Below are positions 1 through 5,990 of a stretch of 10,504 nt of DNA, piece after piece (position 1 is the stretch's first letter; every line of letters begins with the position of its first letter). The stretch spans positions 1-10,504 of the forward strand of contig JBEVLT010000029.1 of assembly GCA_040509055.1 (NCBI GenBank), read 5' to 3'. Position numbers and translations under genes: made by a program. This DNA is from JAJKIP01 sp040509055. Its GTDB lineage: Bacteria; Bacteroidota; Bacteroidia; Chitinophagales; Chitinophagaceae. Under the pieces are notes generated by a model. It made no database searches. It was not told the origin of the DNA and saw only the letters and a program-made list of their open reading frames with translations.

Positions 1-2124
1 CAGCCCCACACGGAAACGGCTACCGGCGAACTAATGACTACCAACCACGGGGTAAAGATCAATGATGACCAGAACTCGCTGAAGGCCGGCAATCGGGGCC
101 CCACCCTGCTGGAAGATTTTATTTTCCGTGAAAAGATGACGCACTTCGATCATGAGCGCATCCCGGAGCGCATTGTACATGCCCGTGGCACAGCAGCTCA
201 TGGTTTCTTCCAGGTGTATGAATCGATGGGCTCTTATACCAAAGCAAGTTTTTTGCAGGACCCTTCGGTACAAACACCCGTCTTTGTGCGCTTTTCCACC
301 GTAGCGGGTTCGCGCGGCTCTACCGACCTGGCGCGTGACGTACGCGGCTTTGCCGTCAAGTTCTATACACAGGAGGGCAACTTTGACCTGGTAGGTAACA
401 ATATGCCGGTCTTCTTTATCCAGGATGCCATCAAATTCCCGGACCTGGTCCATGCCGTGAAGCCTGAACCGCACAACGAAATACCCCAGGCAGCTTCTGC
501 GCACGATACCTTCTGGGATTTCATTTCGCTCATGCCCGAGTCCACGCACATGATCATGTGGCTGATGAGCGACCGCTCCCTTCCGCGCAGCTACCGGATG
601 ATGGAAGGCTTTGGCGTGCATACCTTCCGCTTTATCAACGAAGCTGGTGAAGCCAGCTTTGTCAAGTTTCACTGGAAGCCCCTGCTTGGCGTACACTCAG
701 TGGCCTGGGACGAAGCGCAGAATATTTCCGGCAAGGACCCCGATTATCATCGCAGGGACCTGTGGGAAGCGATCGAGAACGGATTTTTCCCCGAGTATGA
801 GCTGGGCGTCCAGATTGTACCGGAAGCCGATGAACATAAATTTGAATTCGACCTGCTGGACCCGACCAAGCTCATTCCCGAAGAGCTCGTGCCGGTGCAG
901 CGCGTGGGCAAGCTGACTCTGAACCGCAATCCCGATAACTTCTTTGCAGAAACAGAACAGGTAGCTTATCATATCGGCAACATCGTACCGGGCATCGACT
1001 TTACCAACGATCCCCTGCTGCAGGGCCGCCTGTTTTCCTATACCGATACGCAGCTGATCCGGCTGGGCGGCCCCAACTTTCACGAGATACCGATCAACCG
1101 CCCCGTGGTGCCGGTGCATAACAACCAGCGCGATGGCTTTATGCGGCAGCAGATCAATAAAGGAAGAGTGAGCTATCACCCTAACTCGCTGGGTGGCGGG
1201 TGCCCCTTCCAGGCAAAAATGAAAGAAGGCGGCTTTACCTCTTTTGAAGAAAAGATCGATGCCCATAAAATAAGGGAACGAAGCCAGAGCTTCTTCGATC
1301 ATTTCAGCCAGGCCAAATTGTTTTTCAACAGCCAGTCCGATGCAGAAAAAGATCATATCGTAGATGCTTTTTCTTTCGAGCTGGGCAAAGTAGAAACCAT
1401 TGCCATCCGCCAGCGTATGCTCGGCATCCTGTCGCAGGTAGATACAGGGCTGGCCGGCAAGGTAGCCTATAACCTGGGGCTGCATGTACCGGCCACACCT
1501 GAATACCCCATGAACCACAGCATCCCTGCTGACGGCGATCCCAAAGCATTTCAACCCGTGAAGACAGAAGGCAGCCTGTTCCGTTCGAAAGCGCTGAGCA
1601 TGACCAATACGGTAAAGGATTCTATCCGCTCCCGGCTTATCGCCATCCTGGCTGCAGACGGTGTGGATGAGGAATCGCTGACCGGAATGAAGGACGCACT
1701 GCTGGCTGCAGGCGCCATGGTGGACATCATCGCACCGCGGCAGGGCCAGGTGATCGCAGAAAATGATACCATCATTCCCGTGAACCAAAGCTTCCTTACC
1801 GCAGCATCGGTATTTTATGACGGCGTCTATGTGCCGGGCGGCTTGAACAGTGTCGCTTCGCTGGAAGCAGAACCCGATGCCATTCACTTTTTAAACGAAG
1901 CCTACAAACATTGCAAGGCGATTGCGGCCCATAGCCAGGCGCTGCAGGTGCTGGAAGCCACCTATTTCCGGAAAAAGCTGCCGAAAGACGAGCGTGATGA
2001 AACCGTGCTGGAAGAAGGCGTGGTGATTTCCGCCAGTGCCGATAGCCTTGCCAGGCAATTTATCATGGCCATTGCGCAACATCGTTTCTGGGACAGGGAA
2101 AAATCGAGAAAAGTACCGGCCTGA
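1..2124 (+). CDS. katE: Large-subunit catalase (HPII/KatE type), 5' end outside window
   Basis: This is a haem catalase (2 H2O2 to O2 and water) of the large-subunit clade 2, cytoplasmic, expected to be a tetramer. The frame is open from base 1. The first internal ATG is at 34, but in-frame codons before it have no stop, and the protein from that ATG aligns with E. coli HPII only from about residue 80, so the real start is probably upstream. Numbering from the ATG at 34 (696 aa), distal His49 lies in VHARG, with Ser88 and Asn122, and proximal Tyr336 in the SYTDTQ segment. His313 sits where HPII has the His that crosslinks to the haem-ligand Tyr. All five keep the exact spacing of HPII residues 128, 167, 201, 415 and 392. 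Residues about 530-690 form the DJ-1/PfpI-like C-terminal domain; its nucleophile-elbow position reads AAHSQ with no Cys, so it is probably structural. It converges on the GH15 gene across a strong hairpin. Family assignment is very secure; the start is unknown. Confidence 0.96.
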   Translation, partial: QPHTETATGELMTTNHGVKINDDQNSLKAGNRGPTLLEDFIFREKMTHFDHERIPERIVHARGTAAHGFFQVYESMGSYTKASFLQDPSVQTPVFVRFSTVAGSRGSTDLARDVRGFAVKFYTQEGNFDLVGNNMPVFFIQDAIKFPDLVHAVKPEPHNEIPQAASAHDTFWDFISLMPESTHMIMWLMSDRSLPRSYRMMEGFGVHTFRFINEAGEASFVKFHWKPLLGVHSVAWDEAQNISGKDPDYHRRDLWEAIENGFFPEYELGVQIVPEADEHKFEFDLLDPTKLIPEELVPVQRVGKLTLNRNPDNFFAETEQVAYHIGNIVPGIDFTNDPLLQGRLFSYTDTQLIRLGGPNFHEIPINRPVVPVHNNQRDGFMRQQINKGRVSYHPNSLGGGCPFQAKMKEGGFTSFEEKIDAHKIRERSQSFFDHFSQAKLFFNSQSDAEKDHIVDAFSFELGKVETIAIRQRMLGILSQVDTGLAGKVAYNLGLHVPATPEYPMNHSIPADGDPKAFQPVKTEGSLFRSKALSMTNTVKDSIRSRLIAILAADGVDEESLTGMKDALLAAGAMVDIIAPRQGQVIAENDTIIPVNQSFLTAASVFYDGVYVPGGLNSVASLEAEPDAIHFLNEAYKHCKAIAAHSQALQVLEATYFRKKLPKDERDETVLEEGVVISASADSLARQFIMAIAQHRFWDREKSRKVPA

Positions 2125-2157
2125 CAGCAGTAACAGGTAATAACTAATCCATCAATT

Positions 2158-2201
2158 CAAACAAAGAGGGTGACCCAATAGTGAGTCACCCTCTTTGTTT
2201 G
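2158..2201. terminator. Bidirectional intrinsic terminator hairpin
   Basis: Arms 2158-2174 (CAAACAAAGAGGGTGAC) and 2185-2201 are perfect reverse complements, giving a 17-bp stem with a 10-base loop. The outer end of the stem is A/T rich, so each strand reads into a T-rich run (TTTGTTTG on +, TTTGAATT on -) as it leaves the hairpin. It lies 33 bases after the catalase stop and 36 bases beyond the GH15 stop, between two converging genes, which fits termination in both directions. The U-tracts are broken by G, so its efficiency is uncertain. Confidence 0.85.
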
Positions 2202-2237
2202 TCCCGGATGTAATAAAATTTCCGCTACCCTGCTGGC

Positions 2238-4028
2238 TTACCCGTGGTGAAAATACACCGGCCTGTCCAGTTTTATGGCAATGCGGTAAGCCGCATTCAT
2301 CAATCCCACATGGCTGTAAGCCTGCGGAAAATTGCCCCACTGGCTACCGCTTTCCTCATCCACATCCTCACTGAATAATAAAAGGTCATTAGAATACTGC
2401 AGCAGGTTCTCAAACTCCCGGATGGCATCATCCAGCCGGCCCACGCAGGCCAGCGCTTCCACGTACCAGAAGGCGCAGATGAGGAAGGTGGTCTTGGGCT
2501 TGCCAAAGTCATCGGAATGCAGGTACCTGAAAAACAATCCACCCGGTGTACGCAATTCTTTTTCCAGCGCTGCCAGGTGATCCCTGGCCCGTTCTGAAGC
2601 AGGGTCCAGGTACCGCATCATGATCAGCTGCAGGGTGCTGGCATCGAGGTGCGTGCCGCCTGCTGCATTGGTATAGACTTTCCGCACCGGATCATAACAG
2701 TTCTCAATATGCGCCGCAGCACGGTCCCGCAACGCCGCCGCCCTGGCAGCCAGCGTCTCATCGCCAATCGTATGCGCCATCTTTTCCGCGGCATGGCAGC
2801 CGGCCCACTGAAACAGGTTGCTGTAGCAATGCACATTGGCAATGTTGCGGAATTCCCAGATACCGGCATCCTTTTCATCGATGGTACGTTCTATCTTTTG
2901 CAGAATGAACTCGATCCATTTGGAAGAGTCTTTCCGCTCACGGAAGATAAAGCGGTGATCGGTGTACAGCGGAAGCAGGGAGATCAGCACCTGCCCGTAA
3001 ATATCGTTCTGGATATGCTCATAGGCCTGGTTGCCGATCCGAACCGGCTTATTGCCCTGGTACCCGTCCAGGTGATCGAGCACATTTTCCAGCAGTTCTT
3101 TCTTACCCGTGATACCATAAAGAGGCTGGTAACGGAAATCTTCCGAAAAAGAAATATCAGTAATGTAGTTGAAGTACCGCTCCATCTCTTCAAAATGGCC
3201 GATATGGTTCAGCGCGGTCAGTACATAGAACGTATCGCGCAGCCAGCAATACCGGTAATCCCAGTTGCGCCCGCTGCCCGGGAACTCCGGCAGGCTGGTG
3301 GTACTGGCCGCAATGATGGCGCCGGTATCTTCAAACTGGTGGATCTTCAGCACCAACGCCGAGCGGATGACATGCGGCTGGTGAAACGGCGCAATGGAAG
3401 CATGCTTGATCCACTGGCGCCAGTACAGGACCGTTTTCCGTAAAAATATTTCTACCGTACCCGGCAGCGACGCCTCCAGCGGCTCACCGTAGGTGAAGAC
3501 CATGTAGCGGGTATCGTTCAGGGTAAAGAACTGGTCGTCGAGAATATAGCTGATGGGCACATCCGTCGTCAGCCGCAGCTTATCCGTACCATCCCGGTAC
3601 TCGATATGGTTGCTGCCGCGGTGCCAGTCGTAAGGACGGAGCCCATACTCCGCCACCGGTTTGCACCGTACGCGGATGCGCGGCGTACCTTCTATCGGCT
3701 CTACCTTGCGCACCATCATCAGCGGGCGGAAGTTGCGGTCGTTCTGGTTGAATCGCGGTGCAAAATCAGTGACCCGGTAACTGCCGCCGGCTGTGTAAAT
3801 TTCGGTACACAATACATTGGTGTTTTCCAGGTAGTATTGTTTGGAACTGTATTCTCCTTCCGGCAAAATGGAAAACTCGCCGCCGGCCTTCTCGTCCAGC
3901 AAACCCCCGAACACAAAGGAGCTGTCAAACCGCGGCCAGCAAAGCCAGAGCACATTGGTATTTTTATGTATATGGGCCAGGTAGGTACAGTTGCCGATCA
4001 GGCCGCTTTCGTAGGTATGCTTCTTCAT
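2238..4028 (-). CDS. GH15 family glycosidase (glucoamylase/trehalase type)
   Basis: A 596-residue inverting glycosidase of family GH15, which acts on alpha-glucosidic ends (glucoamylase, glucodextranase) or on trehalose. The N-terminal beta-sandwich runs to about residue 215 and opens with the typical WPRFDSSFVFGGLLD segment (residues 31-45). The (alpha/alpha)6 barrel follows from about 225, with the substrate-pocket motif RNWDYRYCWLRD at 254-265. The probable general acid is Glu392 in IWEFR, and the probable general base is Glu554 in LFSEDVD just before GNFPQAYSH (565-573). There is no signal peptide, so it should be cytoplasmic. Length is normal for bacterial GH15 proteins. It starts at an ATG with no clear Shine-Dalgarno; a perfect palindrome occupies the leader. 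It is divergent from treZ-treY, which suggests it works on the same alpha-glucan/trehalose pool. Trehalase and glucoamylase activity cannot be told apart from sequence alone, so no symbol is given. Confidence 0.93.
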   Translation of the reverse strand: MKKHTYESGLIGNCTYLAHIHKNTNVLWLCWPRFDSSFVFGGLLDEKAGGEFSILPEGEYSSKQYYLENTNVLCTEIYTAGGSYRVTDFAPRFNQNDRNFRPLMMVRKVEPIEGTPRIRVRCKPVAEYGLRPYDWHRGSNHIEYRDGTDKLRLTTDVPISYILDDQFFTLNDTRYMVFTYGEPLEASLPGTVEIFLRKTVLYWRQWIKHASIAPFHQPHVIRSALVLKIHQFEDTGAIIAASTTSLPEFPGSGRNWDYRYCWLRDTFYVLTALNHIGHFEEMERYFNYITDISFSEDFRYQPLYGITGKKELLENVLDHLDGYQGNKPVRIGNQAYEHIQNDIYGQVLISLLPLYTDHRFIFRERKDSSKWIEFILQKIERTIDEKDAGIWEFRNIANVHCYSNLFQWAGCHAAEKMAHTIGDETLAARAAALRDRAAAHIENCYDPVRKVYTNAAGGTHLDASTLQLIMMRYLDPASERARDHLAALEKELRTPGGLFFRYLHSDDFGKPKTTFLICAFWYVEALACVGRLDDAIREFENLLQYSNDLLLFSEDVDEESGSQWGNFPQAYSHVGLMNAAYRIAIKLDRPVYFHHG

Positions 4029-4031
4029 TGG

Positions 4032-4050
4032 ATGATTATGACATAATCAT
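4032..4050. promoter_or_regulatory. Perfect 19-bp palindrome in the GH15/treZ divergent region
   Basis: ATGATTATG, a central A, then CATAATCAT: two 9-base arms with perfect dyad symmetry. It ends 3 bases from the GH15 start codon on the minus strand and lies 107 bases before the likely treZ start. The symmetry suits a homodimeric repressor operator. As RNA it could only form a hairpin with a strained tiny loop, so a DNA-binding site is more likely. It would overlap the ribosome-binding region of the GH15 mRNA. The regulator is not in this window, and no known operator consensus was recognised. Confidence 0.5.
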
Positions 4051-4072
4051 TTATCAAAATGCGTTCCAAGCG

Positions 4073-4103
4073 ATCCGGGTAAACCCTGAAATTGATCCCG
4101 GAT
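4073..4103. repeat. Short inverted repeat in the divergent intergenic region
   Basis: ATCCGGG at 4073-4079 is the reverse complement of CCCGGAT at 4097-4103, with a 17-base spacer. It sits between the GH15 and treZ genes, on the treZ side of the larger palindrome. It could be a second regulatory site, but a 7-base match at this spacing can occur by chance. Confidence 0.25.
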
Positions 4104-4121
4104 AAGCGGCCCGTTAATTAG
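4092..4121 (+). promoter_or_regulatory. Weak Bacteroidota-type promoter candidate for treZ-treY
   Basis: TTG at 4092-4094 and TAATTAG at 4115-4121 are separated by 20 bases, roughly the spacing of the Bacteroidota -33/-7 promoter (TTG, then TAnnTTTG). The -7 match is imperfect. If it is real, transcription would begin near 4128, which would make the ATG at 4128 leaderless and favour the ATG at 4158 as the treZ start. This is the only such match noticed upstream of treZ, and it is low confidence. Confidence 0.2.
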
Positions 4122-4146
4122 TATGGCATGAATTTTTTACCCCACC

Positions 4147-4154
4147 GGAAAAAA
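4147..4154 (+). promoter_or_regulatory. Purine-rich ribosome-binding site deciding the treZ start
   Basis: GGAAAAAA ends three bases before the ATG at 4158. The alternative in-frame ATG at 4128 has no purine-rich run before it. This, together with family alignment of the N-terminus, favours 4158 as the start. The spacing is slightly short and the match to an anti-Shine-Dalgarno is only partial, as is usual in Bacteroidota. Confidence 0.4.
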
Positions 4155-4157
4155 CTA

Positions 4158-5987
4158 ATGGCTTATCAGTACCTGCCTGTTGGCGTTTTTCACAACGGAA
4201 ACGGGCATTGCACATGCAGGGTCTGGGCGCCGCTGAAGAAAAAAGTGGAAATCGTGGTGCACCGGGACGATGAGAGGCATTACACAGCAATGCAAAAAGA
4301 TGAGCGCGGATACTGGAGCGCTACACTGGAGAATGTATTCCCCGGAACAAAGTATCGGTTTCGCCTGGACGGCAACGACGAATATGCAGACCCGGCTTCG
4401 GTATGCCAGCCTGATGGCATACACGGACCTTCTGAAATCACCGACCGTCACTATACCTGGACCGATGAAGAATGGAAAGGATTGCAAATGGATGAGCTGA
4501 TCATCTATGAGCTGCATACCGGCACTTTCACCCCGGAAGGAACCTTCGAAGGAGTGATCGGCAAGCTGGATTACCTGAAAGAGCTGGGCATCACCGCCAT
4601 CGAGCTCATGCCGGTGGGACAGTTTCCCGGTACGCGCAACTGGGGGTACGATGTAGCTTTCCCGTTTGCCGTACAGCATTCCTATGGCGGCATGAACGGA
4701 TTGAAGGAGCTGGTGAATGAAGCCCATCGTAAAGGCATTGCGGTGATCCTGGACGTAGTGTATAACCACACCGGGCCCGAGGGCAGCGTACTGAATCAAT
4801 ACGGCCCCTATTTTACCGGCAAATACAAAACGCCCTGGGGGCCTGCCGGCAACTTCGACGATAGCTGGAGCTTTGGCATGCGGCAATACTGCCTGCAAAA
4901 TGCCGCACTGTGGCTGGATGAATGTCATATCGACGGCCTGCGCGTGGATGCCGTGCATGCCATCTTCGATACTTCGGCCAAACATTTTGCGCAGGAGATG
5001 AAAGAAATGGCGACTGAGACAGAGAAAAAAACCGGCCGCAAAAAATTGCTCATTGCAGAGATCGACCTCAACAATCCCGTTTATATCAATCCTGCTGAAC
5101 TGGGCGGGTATGGATGGGACGGGCAATGGATCGATGAGTTTCACCATGCCATTCACTCGGTGCTGACCAAAGAGACCAACGGGTATTACTCCGACTTTGG
5201 CGATATGCAGCATATCGAACGGGGCTTCCGCGATACCTACGTGTATTCCGGCCAGTACTCCACGCACCGGAAAAAAGAGTTTGGGGTGCCGGTGCACAAC
5301 CCTTGCAGCCAGTTCGTGGTCTTTGCACAAAACCATGACCAGGTCGGCAACCGGATGCTGGGCGAGCGGTTGACAGCACAGCTATCGGCCGAAGCGCTGA
5401 AGCTGGTTGCCGCCGCGGTATTGCTGTCGCCTTATGTGCCCCTGCTCTTCATGGGCGAAGAATACGGGGAGAAAAATCCGTTCTGTTTCTTCTGCGATCA
5501 TTCGCTGCCGGAACTGAAAGAGCAGATCCAACGATCAAGAAAAGAAGAGTTCAGCTACTTCGGCTGGGAAAGCGATCCCCCCGATCCTTTCGCCGATGCC
5601 ACCTTTACCGGCTGCAGGCTTTCCTGGAACGCCGGTTCCGATCAGCAGGCAGCCACGTTGCTCCGGTTGTATCAATACCTGATCAGATTGCGCAAAACCC
5701 ACCCGGCCCTCCAGCCGCGGGACAGAGCGTCGATGACCGTATACCCGGTTCAGGATACATCCGTGCTGGCCTTTGAAAGAAGAAGCGATCCCGGCGGCCT
5801 GCTTGTGGTACTGAACTTTGGCAATGACCAGCAGTCATTCCGCTCCGCGGGTTTTACCGGCAAAAAGATCCTGGACACGGCAGCCGCCGAATGGAACGGA
5901 CCCGGTGAACATGCTCCCTCTGAGCTAAGGGCCGGCGAATCTGTTTTCCTCCATCCCTTATCAGCGCTTGCATTTGAAAAAAACTGA
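4158..5987 (+). CDS. treZ: Malto-oligosyltrehalose trehalohydrolase
   Basis: TreZ (GH13 subfamily 10) hydrolyses the alpha-1,4 bond next to the terminal trehalosyl unit made by TreY, releasing trehalose in the cytoplasm. From the ATG at 4158 it has 609 residues. An N-terminal E-set/CBM48-like sandwich (about 5-90, with the CRVWAP motif) precedes the GH13 barrel and a C-terminal beta domain (about 510-609). The barrel motifs are region I DVVYNH (199-204), region II GLRVDAVHAI with nucleophile Asp264, region III LIAEID with acid/base Glu301, and region IV AQNHDQ with Asp394. Spacing between the catalytic residues is close to that of Sulfolobus TreZ. The ITAIELMPVGQFPGTRNWGYD stretch before region I is typical of the family. 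An in-frame ATG at 4128 would add ten basic residues without family support, so 4158 was preferred. It is followed after 3 bases by treY, so the two are surely cotranscribed and probably translationally coupled. It is divergent from the GH15 gene. Confidence 0.95.
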   Translation: MAYQYLPVGVFHNGNGHCTCRVWAPLKKKVEIVVHRDDERHYTAMQKDERGYWSATLENVFPGTKYRFRLDGNDEYADPASVCQPDGIHGPSEITDRHYTWTDEEWKGLQMDELIIYELHTGTFTPEGTFEGVIGKLDYLKELGITAIELMPVGQFPGTRNWGYDVAFPFAVQHSYGGMNGLKELVNEAHRKGIAVILDVVYNHTGPEGSVLNQYGPYFTGKYKTPWGPAGNFDDSWSFGMRQYCLQNAALWLDECHIDGLRVDAVHAIFDTSAKHFAQEMKEMATETEKKTGRKKLLIAEIDLNNPVYINPAELGGYGWDGQWIDEFHHAIHSVLTKETNGYYSDFGDMQHIERGFRDTYVYSGQYSTHRKKEFGVPVHNPCSQFVVFAQNHDQVGNRMLGERLTAQLSAEALKLVAAAVLLSPYVPLLFMGEEYGEKNPFCFFCDHSLPELKEQIQRSRKEEFSYFGWESDPPDPFADATFTGCRLSWNAGSDQQAATLLRLYQYLIRLRKTHPALQPRDRASMTVYPVQDTSVLAFERRSDPGGLLVVLNFGNDQQSFRSAGFTGKKILDTAAAEWNGPGEHAPSELRAGESVFLHPLSALAFEKN

Positions 5988-5990
5988 CAC

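Noticed and set aside
697..1887. Long antisense open frame (396 codons) inside the catalase gene
   Set aside because: It lies opposite a fully recognisable catalase, and its translation is rich in His, Cys and Arg with no family motif. It is a by-product of codon bias on the coding strand.
2649..3443. Open frame of 264 codons on + opposite the GH15 gene
   Set aside because: It is a shadow of the GH15 barrel coding region, with no motif of its own.
4029..4070. Bacteroidota -7 box (TAnnTTTG) for the GH15 gene on the minus strand (a GCATTTTG match)
   Set aside because: Only the TTTG half fits, and there is no TTG at the right distance upstream, so no promoter was called.
4155..5336. Antisense open frame of 393 codons across treZ
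   Set aside because: It is opposite the GH13 catalytic barrel with intact motifs, its composition is atypical, and it has no recognisable domain.
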